A stretch of DNA of 17,716 bases from Lachnospiraceae bacterium (lineage in GTDB: Bacteria; Bacillota; Clostridia; Lachnospirales; Lachnospiraceae): assembly GCA_009774215.1 (NCBI GenBank), contig VSNH01000073.1, forward strand, positions 1 through 17,716, given 5' to 3'. Positions within the stretch are counted from its first letter, which is position 1, and each line of letters opens with the position of its first letter. The notes below the pieces were generated by a model. It saw only the letters and a program-made list of their open reading frames with translations. It was not told where the DNA came from and searched no databases. Of this stretch, positions 1-7,059 are shown piece by piece. Position numbers and translations under genes: made by a program.

Positions 1-153
1 CCTGAGCGCTATTTTGTGAGCTAAAGTATTGATTTTTCAAGGAGCAAATCCCATTTTTAATGTGGGAAGTTTGAGTTAATTATAATAACTATTTGACATT
101 TATCGGAAAATAAACCTTTTCTAAATTCACAACGATATTCTGTCCTAGACATT

Positions 154-744
154 TTACTGCTCCTCCCAATACACCCGGAACCACTCCCGGTACCCGGCAT
201 AAACCGTGTACTGCGTCCCATTTTCCAGATCGATCACCCGGTAGTAGCAATACTCGTCATCCGTGATCTCTCCCTTGTAGTCAATCTCGTAGACAAGCAG
301 ATATCTTTCATCCGGCGAGAACGCAAGTTTCTCCACGTCATAGACCACCTCAAAGGTTTTCTGAATTTCTCCCTGCGCATTTCCAATAAAGACCGCATCT
401 TTTTTCCAGTCATACCATGCCACAGACTCACCGAAGTCTGTAACATCATATACACCCCCATCCAGCCAGGAAAGCATCGGTTTCTCCTGCTCCGGGACAT
501 CCTCCCGCTTTTCTATGGGACGCAGACCAAAAGGATATCTTATGTAAACCTTTTCATCCCAGCTCTTCCAAAACCTGAGCTGAGATATCTCTTTCACCTG
601 CCGGTACTCCTGTGAAAAATCCAGATGAAACACATACTTCATCCCCAGAAAAGCAAGACCGTCCACAATCAGCGCAAAAACCATCACACCAAGCGCAACA
701 GCCACTACACACAATATATCAGCAAATCGGCGTTTTTTACCCAT
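154..744 (-). CDS. Membrane-anchored hypothetical protein with beta-propeller-like strand
   Basis: I do not recognise a named family. The 196-residue product starts with a short basic segment (MGKKRRF) and then one hydrophobic segment at about residues 9-36, which predicts a single-pass inner-membrane protein with most of the chain outside. The remainder is rich in aromatic and acidic residues. The stretch LAFSPDERYLLVYEID near residue 140 resembles a TolB/WD40-type propeller strand, but only one or two such units fit, so a complete propeller is unlikely. A GGAG lies 10 nt before the chosen ATG. The gene follows the aldo/keto reductase gene by 33 nt on the same strand, which suggests co-transcription. 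Function is unknown. Confidence 0.72.
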   Translation of the reverse strand: MGKKRRFADILCVVAVALGVMVFALIVDGLAFLGMKYVFHLDFSQEYRQVKEISQLRFWKSWDEKVYIRYPFGLRPIEKREDVPEQEKPMLSWLDGGVYDVTDFGESVAWYDWKKDAVFIGNAQGEIQKTFEVVYDVEKLAFSPDERYLLVYEIDYKGEITDDEYCYYRVIDLENGTQYTVYAGYREWFRVYWEEQ

Positions 745-777
745 CTGTCTGCTACTCCGACACGTTCCCTGCCGGCA

Positions 778-1803
778 TCAGACACTGGCCTTCCCCGCCA
801 GCACATTCTTGTAATCCTCCAGATTCTTCGCCAGAAGCGCCGGCGTATCCAGCTCATAAGGGCATTTCCCCTTACACTGGTTGCAGTGCAGGCACGCCTC
901 GATCTTCCCCATCTTCTCCTGCCATTCCTCGCCCAGATAACCCGCCGAAGGGGCTCTGCGCAAAAGCAGGGACATTCTCGCGCACATACTGATCTCAATG
1001 CCCACCGGGCAGGGCATACAGTACCCGCAGCCCCGACAGAACTCGCCCAGAAGCTCCGCCCTGTCCTTGTCGATCAGCGCCTTTAACGCCTCCGTCATGG
1101 CGGGCGGATTGTCTATGTAGGAGAGAAACTCATCAAGCTCCGCCTCCCGCTGCACGCCCCAGATGGGCAGCACGTTATCATACTGCGCCAGATATGCGTA
1201 AGCCGCCGCCGAGTTGGTAATCAGCCCGCCGGAGAGCGCTTTCATGGCGATAAATCCCATGTCCGCCGCCTTGCACTTTTCTACCAGCTCCATATCCTTG
1301 TCCGTAGCCAGATAACAGAAGGGGAACTGCAGCGTCTCATAGAGTCCGCTGTCAACTGCCTCATGCGCCACCGCAAGACGGTGGTTCGTAATGCCGATAT
1401 GCCGGATCTTTCCCTGTTCCTTCGCCTGTAAAGCCGCGTCATACAATCCGCTCTCATCTCCCGGTTTCGGGCAGAAAGCCGGATTGTGGAACTGGTAAAT
1501 ATCAATATAATCCGTTTTCAGATTGGACAGGCTGGTCTCTAAGTCCTTCCAGAACCCTTCCGCGTTCTGCGCTCCCGTCTTGGTGGCGATAATCACCTTC
1601 TCCCGCATTCCGTCAAATGCCAGCCCTACCTTATGCTCGCTGTCCGAGTACGCGCGCGCCGTATCAAAAAAAGTCATGCCGTTTTCGTAAGCCTTGCGCA
1701 GAAGCTTCACCGCCTCATCATCGCTGATCCGCTGGATCGGCAGCGCGCCGAACGCGTTCTTGTTTGTCTCAATTCCTGTCTTTCCGAGTTTTACTGTCTG
1801 CAT
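778..1803 (-). CDS. Aldo/keto reductase with C-terminal 4Fe-4S ferredoxin-like domain
   Basis: The 341-residue protein has an N-terminal aldo/keto reductase barrel (about residues 1-245). The expected catalytic tetrad is visible: Asp47 in FFDTA, Tyr52, Lys75 in ATKTG and His106 in YQFHNP. The C-terminal part holds two cysteine clusters: CRGCGYCMPCP from about residue 256 and CLHCNQCKGKCP from about residue 307. These are typical of the Fe-S-containing AKR subfamily common in gut Clostridia. The family reduces carbonyl substrates with NAD(P)H; the Fe-S domain implies electron transfer to or from ferredoxin-like partners. The substrate cannot be read from the sequence. An AAAGGAG lies about 10 nt before the ATG. 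It lies just downstream of a decayed gene and just upstream of a membrane protein gene. Confidence 0.93.
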   Translation of the reverse strand: MQTVKLGKTGIETNKNAFGALPIQRISDDEAVKLLRKAYENGMTFFDTARAYSDSEHKVGLAFDGMREKVIIATKTGAQNAEGFWKDLETSLSNLKTDYIDIYQFHNPAFCPKPGDESGLYDAALQAKEQGKIRHIGITNHRLAVAHEAVDSGLYETLQFPFCYLATDKDMELVEKCKAADMGFIAMKALSGGLITNSAAAYAYLAQYDNVLPIWGVQREAELDEFLSYIDNPPAMTEALKALIDKDRAELLGEFCRGCGYCMPCPVGIEISMCARMSLLLRRAPSAGYLGEEWQEKMGKIEACLHCNQCKGKCPYELDTPALLAKNLEDYKNVLAGKASV

Positions 1804-1829
1804 CCCATTCTATTCTCCTTTAATTTGTT

Positions 1830-2042
1830 TTATGTAATATCATCTCCATTTGGACATTCCCTATAAGTAATTGGCATTTCTTTTGTGCCTTCTGCCCAGA
1901 CTTCTTCTTCCCCTGAATGACCAAATAATCCAACAGAAATGACGATATATCCCTGCAAAGTGAATCATTTCTGCTGCTCGAAAAAATCTTCTTTAACCCT
2001 TGTGCTTCCACATAATGTAACTACTTTATATTTTCCTACCAT
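1830..2042 (-). pseudogene. Decayed gene: start of a conserved VTLCGSTR-type protein, with internal stop and lost 3' end
   Basis: Reading the minus strand from the ATG at 2042 gives MVGKYKVVTLCGSTRVKEDF, then an in-frame TGA at 1965-1967. The same frame continues as FTLQGYIVISVGLFGHSGEE, EVWAEGTKEMP, then a short unrelated tail to a TAA at 1830. From memory, VTLCGSTRFKDEF...LTLEG.IVISVGLFGHSG.EEVW.EGTK is a well-conserved N-terminal block of a small family of roughly 110-140 residues with a nucleoside 2-deoxyribosyltransferase-like fold. The TGA sits where that family normally has Arg, so a single AGA to TGA change would explain it. The family's second half is missing after KEMP. The copy therefore appears inactive through both a nonsense mutation and a 3' truncation. 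Family assignment is by recollection of the motif and was not searched. Confidence 0.75.
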
Positions 2043-2099
2043 TTTTCTTCCCCAAGCACCATCCGCAAATCACCCCGCGTCACTTGCATCCTGCAAAAA

Positions 2100-2447
2100 T
2101 TAAATATCCCCGCCGGATCCGAATCCCGACCCGTCATAACTTCCAAGCGTCCCGGACAGCCCGCACCAGCTGCATGTAAAATGGTTATCGTTCCCGTTAT
2201 GGCAGTTCAGCTTCCCGCAGTTACAGACCACAAAATCCTTCGTCCTGCAATAAGGGCAGCCCGGATAGCCGCTGTCTGGAAAAATCTGTCCGACAATCTT
2301 TGTTTCATCGTAATGTTCCCGCTTCGCCGCCGCTTCCTTTACGGGAAACGCCCATGTATACTTCCATCCGTTCTCCGTTTTCTCAAAGCGGACGCCGTAT
2401 ATGTTTTTTCCTTCTTTGCACTTACACAGAGCAATACGCGCTTCCAT
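2100..2447 (-). CDS. Small cysteine-rich protein resembling the TerY C-terminal metal-binding domain
   Basis: The 115-residue protein begins MEARIALCKCKEGKNIYG. I chose the ATG at 2447 because GGAGG lies 5 nt before it; the ATG immediately before it and a longer reading frame from 2540 are less well placed. Cysteines occur at 8 and 10 and then at 64, 67, 75, 77, 82, 92 and 95 (GCPYC, CNCGKLNC, CSWCG), which predicts one or two zinc ribbons. A Gly/Ser-rich tail follows. The pattern fits the TerY-C metal-binding domain that is fused to, or encoded beside, TerY-like vWA proteins. Its place downstream of vWA, kinase and PP2C genes supports that reading. The metal and the exact role are not visible. 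Confidence 0.75.
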   Translation of the reverse strand: MEARIALCKCKEGKNIYGVRFEKTENGWKYTWAFPVKEAAAKREHYDETKIVGQIFPDSGYPGCPYCRTKDFVVCNCGKLNCHNGNDNHFTCSWCGLSGTLGSYDGSGFGSGGDI

Positions 2448-2518
2448 CATTTCCTCCATTCCGAAACGTTTTCTGCTGAGGAACGCGAGTAAAATTTTGC
2501 ATTTTGCTCTGCGATCAA

Positions 2519-2585
2519 GGAGTTTATGACGCTTCTGCACAAACTCCCGATTGAAAAATCAGCACATCTGTGAGATTTTTCAATC
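2519..2585. repeat. Two tandem hairpins downstream of the PP2C gene
   Basis: The first inverted repeat pairs GGAGTTT (2519-2525) with AAACTCC (2541-2547). The second is a perfect 12-bp stem, GATTGAAAAATC (2549-2560) with GATTTTTCAATC (2574-2585), and a 13-nt loop. A competing short hairpin, GAGATT-TTTC-AATCTC, occupies 2572-2587. The structure begins 2-5 nt after the PP2C stop codon. No T-run follows on either strand, so it may be an mRNA-stabilising or attenuating structure, or a mobile palindrome, rather than a standard intrinsic terminator. Confidence 0.6.
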
Positions 2586-2589
2586 TCGG

Positions 2590-3417
2590 CTACTGCTCCT
2601 GCGGCACTTCATAGAGAAACAGCGCCGTGATATCGTCGCCGCTTCCCATTTCGCTCGTCTCCTGCAGCCATGTTTTCAGCTGGCCGGACACCGCCTTCAC
2701 GCCGTGTTCTTTCAGCAGGACATAATAATCCATGCATGTCTTTTTAAACTCTTCATCATTTTTATAACTGTTGGAAAGTCCGTCCGAGGAAAGCATATAC
2801 ATAACGGGTTCCTTTTTGTTTTCTTCCCGCTTCCGAATCAGAGAAATCGCTTTCTTCCACGCCTCCGCCTTGCTGAGCGAGTGGGTTTCCGTGCCTAAAA
2901 TCTTATCGGCCTCGATCACATTATGCACCCCGTTCTCTGACACCTTCACAATATCCCCGTCACCGAGCTGGAAAGCAAAGAAAAATTCCTCCGTAATAAC
3001 CAGACCGAGCAGTGTACTCCCGTAAAGTCTGTAAACCGCTTCTCTGTCTTTCCCGCCATCTGTGTTCCGTGGAATTTCCCGCTTACATCTGGTATGCAGT
3101 CTCAATATCCTGCGTTTCCACTCGGCGTCGATCTCCTGCGCGATCTTGGTGTCGCCCTCCCGCTTCAAAAAGGTAAGGAGCAGTTCCGGCTGTCCGGCAT
3201 AGGTGTCCAGATAATCTCCCATGATTTTACAGAATACATTGACAGCCGTAAAGGAGCCTGTCTTGCTGTAAGGACAGGCTTCGCTGCCATGTCCGTCCGC
3301 CACCGCCAGAATCACCGCTCCAGAATCCATACTTACTTTTTTCAGACTGTCCTGACACTCCCTGCCACTCCGTATATGGGATGCACCCTGCACCGACGCG
3401 CCAAATACTTGTATCAT
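2590..3417 (-). CDS. PP2C-family Ser/Thr protein phosphatase
   Basis: I place the start at MIQVFGASVQG (ATG at 3417) because AGGA lies 8 nt upstream and the fold begins there; an in-frame ATG at 3480 would lie inside the upstream repeat. The 275-residue product shows the PP2C metal-binding signatures: VADGHG at residues 41-44 after a conserved SGRECQDS segment, LGDGDI in the middle, SSDGLSNS and GSGDDITALFLYE near the C-terminus. It is a soluble protein without membrane segments. It should remove phosphate from Ser/Thr residues put there by the kinase encoded nearby. With that kinase and the vWA protein it matches the TerY-P triad. It is separated from the vWA gene by a palindromic element. 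Confidence 0.9.
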   Translation of the reverse strand: MIQVFGASVQGASHIRSGRECQDSLKKVSMDSGAVILAVADGHGSEACPYSKTGSFTAVNVFCKIMGDYLDTYAGQPELLLTFLKREGDTKIAQEIDAEWKRRILRLHTRCKREIPRNTDGGKDREAVYRLYGSTLLGLVITEEFFFAFQLGDGDIVKVSENGVHNVIEADKILGTETHSLSKAEAWKKAISLIRKREENKKEPVMYMLSSDGLSNSYKNDEEFKKTCMDYYVLLKEHGVKAVSGQLKTWLQETSEMGSGDDITALFLYEVPQEQ

Positions 3418-3457
3418 ATGCAGTATCCTTTCATCAGGTACAAATACAAACCTGTGC

Positions 3458-3552
3458 AGAGAATGCCGTATTCCAGGCATTCTCTTACGTGAAACATAGC
3501 ACTTCCTGGCATCTCATCCTATGGCGAGATGTCTTTCGCAATACTGTTCACG
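3458..3552 (-). repeat. Dispersed palindromic element, copy A (vWA/PP2C intergenic)
   Basis: The constant hairpin is AGAGAATGCC (3458-3467) paired with GGCATTCTCT (ending 3485). It is followed by an outer arm CGTGAA near 3489 and its partner TTCACG at 3547-3552. Between them an inner hairpin, GGCATCTC with GAGATGTC (3508-3533), carries the TCCTATGGCG loop shared with copy B. The end of the outer repeat directly abuts the TAA of the vWA gene (3553-3555). The outer stem is more degenerate here than in copies B-D. Confidence 0.8.
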
Positions 3553-4266
3553 TTACCATACATCGCCTTCCTGAATATCGTCCAGATCGGGAATCCTGCC
3601 GCCCATATCAACAATGACCGGCGCATCTCCATCCTGTCCCGCCGCATCCGCTGCGATGCTTGCAGGCGCGGAAACCAGAGACGCCGCCGTGGACGCCCAC
3701 TTGATCATCTTGGTGAGAGCCGCCGCATTGTTTGCCTGCAGCACCAGCTCCTTATTCCCCGTAAACTCCTCTAAAACGGTGTCGTCCGCATCCTGCCCAA
3801 TAGAAATGGCAATCTTAACCGCCTTCTTGCCCCAGGGCAGTTTCTTTAACTCCGCCAACGACTTTTTGTAGTCATCCGTGGGCTGTCCGTCGGACAAAAG
3901 CACGAGCACGGGCGGAAGCGCTCTGTCCGACATGGGCGGAATCGTAAGCTGCGCCGCCAGAAGCTCAAACGCCTTACCCAAATCGGTCACACCGACAGCC
4001 TCCAGATCATCCCACGCAAAATCTTCTACTTTGACAGGATTGCTTGTCACCCAGGAAGCCCCGGTAGAAAATTTCAACGTCCGTATCATCAGCTGCGCGT
4101 TCGGATTATTTTCCGCTGCCGACACCATCTCCGGGATGGTGGACTGGATGGCGTGATTGACCGTACCGATCTTCTCCCCGTACATGGATCCGGAGCAGTC
4201 CACAATCCAAAAAAAGTGAAGCGGCCTGCTCGCCAATTCTCCTCCCGGTCTTTTCATCTCTCCCAT
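3553..4266 (-). CDS. TerY-like von Willebrand factor A domain protein
   Basis: The 237-residue protein is essentially one vWA domain. The metal-ion-dependent adhesion site is complete: DCSGSM with Asp23, Ser25 and Ser27, Thr94 in GVTDLG, and Asp126 in LLSDGQPTDD. It lacks the cysteine-rich C-terminal ribbon of longer TerY proteins, and a separate small gene in the same locus seems to supply it. The C-terminal 50 residues are Ala- and Asp-rich and end EGDVW. An AGGAGGAGA lies 8 nt before the ATG. The gene follows the LRR gene by 21 nt. In TerY-P systems the vWA protein is thought to scaffold metal-dependent complexes with kinase and phosphatase; here that is inferred from family and context. 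Confidence 0.88.
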   Translation of the reverse strand: MGEMKRPGGELASRPLHFFWIVDCSGSMYGEKIGTVNHAIQSTIPEMVSAAENNPNAQLMIRTLKFSTGASWVTSNPVKVEDFAWDDLEAVGVTDLGKAFELLAAQLTIPPMSDRALPPVLVLLSDGQPTDDYKKSLAELKKLPWGKKAVKIAISIGQDADDTVLEEFTGNKELVLQANNAAALTKMIKWASTAASLVSAPASIAADAAGQDGDAPVIVDMGGRIPDLDDIQEGDVW

Positions 4267-4287
4267 GATCTAAATCTCCTCCTTCCC

Positions 4288-5532
4288 TTATCCCTGTACA
4301 CATCTGATCTGCTGTGCTCTCGCATACTGCATCGCGTAAGAACCCAAATGACAGCGGATCGTAAAATTCTCATGCCGCTCGTCGGGTTCTCCGAACGTCT
4401 TCAAAAAGCCTGTCCCTTTTCCGCCGCCGATCTCCACCACGGAATCCGGTATATAAATACTTTCCAGACCTTTGCACCCCGCAAAAGCCCCCTCCTCAAT
4501 GCTCGTCACACCTTCCGGGAGATCGACTGTCTGTAAGACGTCACATCCTTCAAAGGCCGATATCCTCACCGTATCAAGCTCCCGTGGGAACACGACTTCC
4601 CGCAGGCTTTTGCACCAGCGGAACGTATTTTCCCTGATTTCTTTCAGTTTATCCGGCAGCGCCGCTCTCCTGAGCTGCCCGCAGCCGGCAAAACTGTTCT
4701 CCCCGATATATTTTACACTCTCCGGCACTGTAACGGATTCCAGCCCGCTGTACTCAAATGCGCCCTCATATTTGATCTCGCTGCCAAGGATTTTGGGACA
4801 GCCCGTCGCGTCCGTACTGCCAATGCCCCGCAGAGACGTCGGCAGCGATACCTCCTTTAACCCTCTGCAGTTCAAAAAAGCGCCGTTTCCCAAAATTTCA
4901 ATGCCCTCGGAGACAATGACCTTCTCGATTCCCACACAGCCCTTGAAGGCGTAATTGCCGACCGCAATCACTTTTTTCCCCTCAATGACATTGGGAATCA
5001 CCACCACCGGCTCATCGAAATCCACATACTTGAGAATACGCAGCCCCCTTGACGTTTCCTCGTACTCATACAGGCTGTCGCTCTCACAGGGCACCCACTC
5101 CTTTTTCTGAGCAGGAGACGATTCCTGCGCATGTGCGAGAGCTCTCATCACATTTTCCGGGACATCTTTTCCTTCCATTGACAACCCCATCGCCTTTGCC
5201 CATGCCATAACGGCAGCCTCCGCGCTTCTCGTCCGAATATCATATCCCATTTCAACGGATCTGACAAAGCGGTGCAGCGCCATCTTGTCAATTTGTGCCA
5301 GCCCTCTCATTTCATCCACAATACCGTCGTCAAACACAATCATCAGGAGGTTCCTCTTACGTTTATCCTGCGGAAATAAATCCAGAAGAAGGGCCTGCAG
5401 TCTCTTTCTGTCGGAAAGTGCGTCGGGATAGTCCCGGATCAAGCCGGCTAAAATCTTATCATCATCCATATCTGTTATACTATAAGGAGCAAGCCCGCTA
5501 TCATCCGGCTTAAACCCTTTATCATCTTCCAT
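4288..5532 (-). CDS. BspA-type leucine-rich repeat protein with novel-looking N-terminal helical domain
   Basis: The 414-residue protein has two parts. Residues about 12-115 are helical and rich in acidic and basic residues (ALLLDLFPQDKRKRNLLMIV, then DGIVDEM). I have seen similar segments ahead of other domains in Lachnospiraceae but know no function for them. From about residue 165 to 400 come about eight BspA/LRR_5-type repeats with the pattern AF.GC..L..V.LP..L..IG. No signal peptide or wall anchor is present, so it is probably cytoplasmic, unlike classical surface BspA proteins. The ribosome-binding GGAGGGG lies in the last codons of the kinase gene, whose stop is 8 nt upstream of this ATG. 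The tight coupling suggests a protein-interaction part of the kinase/phosphatase module. Confidence 0.85.
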   Translation of the reverse strand: MEDDKGFKPDDSGLAPYSITDMDDDKILAGLIRDYPDALSDRKRLQALLLDLFPQDKRKRNLLMIVFDDGIVDEMRGLAQIDKMALHRFVRSVEMGYDIRTRSAEAAVMAWAKAMGLSMEGKDVPENVMRALAHAQESSPAQKKEWVPCESDSLYEYEETSRGLRILKYVDFDEPVVVIPNVIEGKKVIAVGNYAFKGCVGIEKVIVSEGIEILGNGAFLNCRGLKEVSLPTSLRGIGSTDATGCPKILGSEIKYEGAFEYSGLESVTVPESVKYIGENSFAGCGQLRRAALPDKLKEIRENTFRWCKSLREVVFPRELDTVRISAFEGCDVLQTVDLPEGVTSIEEGAFAGCKGLESIYIPDSVVEIGGGKGTGFLKTFGEPDERHENFTIRCHLGSYAMQYARAQQIRCVQG

Positions 5533-5540
5533 ACCTATGA

Positions 5541-6848
5541 CTATACCCCTCCATGAAATTCTCCCGTCATCTGCCCGAAGTCAATCTTCGCGCCTCTGAC
5601 AATCGCCGCCGAACGGCCCTGCGGCACAGGAACCTGCGTGCCGTCCGCCTTGATGTACGTCCAGTTATCATCGGACAGATTTTTCATCCCCCACTGCTTC
5701 GGGTTGGCCGGATTCTGCACCACCTCTCCGACCTTTGTCTCCATATCATAGTTTCCCTCTATATGATGTCTGTATAGCTTCGTGTTGGACATAAGCAGCA
5801 CCGTGCTTTTACCGATTATGATCTTAGGCGGAACGGTCACTGTCTTCTGACACCCCCAGCAGATATGCGCCACGCCGTCCGCTTCCTTCTGCGTATCATA
5901 AAACACCTCGCTGCCGCAGCTTGGACAGGGCATAATGCCGGACATCAAATTCGCGAAGGTTTCCATCCATTTGCCCTCCGTAATCCGACGATTGGGCTGT
6001 GTAAGCCCCACGGTAAAGGATGTGGTAAACAGATCACGAAGCTGCTGCGGATACAAGTCCCAGAAGATGAGTGCATTGTCCTGATAGCCCGCAAGGGGTC
6101 TGTTGTCCTTGTTGTCCGGGTCAAAGATAAACAGCGGATCAGTTCCGTAGAGCATGTTCATGGCATGAATATCCATACATTTAATCCTTGCTTCTCTCCT
6201 GCCCTCTAAGGGATGGTTTAGCATAAACATATAAAAGAGCAGCACCGCAAGGGAAAAAAGGTCGGTATTCCGCGACGGTTTCTCTTTCCCTATCACAATC
6301 TCCGGCGCCATAAAGCGGGGTGTGCCGTACACGCCGGTTTTCGCCCCGTTGTAAGAAACGTTATCGTTATCGCAAATTAGGACATCACCTGTATCGGGGT
6401 CAAAAAAGACATTGCCGAAAGAGATATCCCGGTAGCTGTAGCCCTTTCCGTGCAGCGCGTTATACCCCCTGGTCAAATGATAGGCCGCCCTGCACAGACA
6501 GTAGAAGGAAGGCTCCGCCTTTCGCTTCATCATATCCACAATGCTTCTGTAATTCTTCGGACGAAGCGGCATGATATAGCCAAAAGACTCCCCGAAGGCG
6601 CGGAAAATCATATCCTGCGGCCACAGGAAAGAATCGTCCGGCGCGCCGCTCTGAATCAGATTATCCAGAATTTCCTTCTGGTTTTTGGTGGCGGTGTTCT
6701 TATAATACCACTTCAAGGCATAAAGCTTATTTTCCGATTCTACCGAATACACTTCCCCCTGCCCGCCTGCGCCGAGCATCTGTTTTACCGTATATTTGCT
6801 GCCGCTCTCAGAAGTGAGAACCGTCCCGCTCTTCAGCTGTCCTTCCAT
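5541..6848 (-). CDS. Ser/Thr protein kinase with zinc ribbon and FHA-like C-terminus (TerY-P type)
   Basis: The kinase domain covers residues 15-302 of 435. The Gly-rich loop is LGAGGQGEVY (25-34), followed by the ATP-binding Lys46 in YALKW. The catalytic loop reads YRDIS..N (Asp141, Asn146) instead of HRD, and the metal site reads CDNDN with Asp160 in place of DFG, followed by GTPRFMAPE in the activation segment. Essential residues are therefore kept and activity is likely. Residues 308-333 form a zinc ribbon (CPSC...CWGC). About 95 further residues (KIIIGKS to the end) look like a divergent FHA domain, a phosphothreonine reader. TGGAGGAAAC precedes the ATG. It is the kinase of the presumed TerY-P triad; neither a transmembrane segment nor PASTA repeats are present. 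Confidence 0.9.
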   Translation of the reverse strand: MEGQLKSGTVLTSESGSKYTVKQMLGAGGQGEVYSVESENKLYALKWYYKNTATKNQKEILDNLIQSGAPDDSFLWPQDMIFRAFGESFGYIMPLRPKNYRSIVDMMKRKAEPSFYCLCRAAYHLTRGYNALHGKGYSYRDISFGNVFFDPDTGDVLICDNDNVSYNGAKTGVYGTPRFMAPEIVIGKEKPSRNTDLFSLAVLLFYMFMLNHPLEGRREARIKCMDIHAMNMLYGTDPLFIFDPDNKDNRPLAGYQDNALIFWDLYPQQLRDLFTTSFTVGLTQPNRRITEGKWMETFANLMSGIMPCPSCGSEVFYDTQKEADGVAHICWGCQKTVTVPPKIIIGKSTVLLMSNTKLYRHHIEGNYDMETKVGEVVQNPANPKQWGMKNLSDDNWTYIKADGTQVPVPQGRSAAIVRGAKIDFGQMTGEFHGGV

Positions 6849-7038
6849 GTTTCCTCCATGTCAGAGCCGTTACTGCCCGCTCTCTGTTCCACTCACTCCA
6901 CGCAATAAATGCGGCACCGGCAAACAATCCGCCACACAGAATCCGGCTGGCACTGTTCCCGGAAAATGCCAGACAAAACTGAAGCACCGCCCCGGCAGAG
7001 AGACACAGCCCTGCAGCCAACGCTCTCGTCACTTTCAT
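6808..7038 (-). CDS. Small two-helix membrane protein, hypothetical
   Basis: The 76-residue frame starts MKVTRALAAGLCLSAG and has two hydrophobic segments at about residues 5-26 and 33-48, followed by a basic, polar tail. It fills the gap between rnfB (stop 7060) and the kinase gene, and its last 41 nt overlap the start of the kinase gene in another frame. A purine-rich GGTGGGG lies 5 nt before its ATG. The composition is convincingly membrane-like and the tight spacing suggests translation coupled with the kinase. I do not recognise a family, and a chance frame cannot be fully excluded. Confidence 0.55.
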   Translation of the reverse strand: MKVTRALAAGLCLSAGAVLQFCLAFSGNSASRILCGGLFAGAAFIAWSEWNRERAVTALTWRKHGRTAEERDGSHF

Positions 7039-7059
7039 CTTACCCCACCATCCTGCGTC

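Noticed and set aside
1..153. Possible hairpin (TCCCA..TGGGA near 50-66) and a TTGACA at 93-98
   Set aside because: The stem has only about five base pairs, and the TTGACA has no matching -10 at proper spacing. I see no supported feature in this stretch.
1820..2011. 63-codon minus-strand frame starting at GTG near the aldo/keto reductase gene
   Set aside because: The recognisable protein sequence is in a different frame of the same strand (the decayed gene at 1830-2042), so this frame is a shadow.
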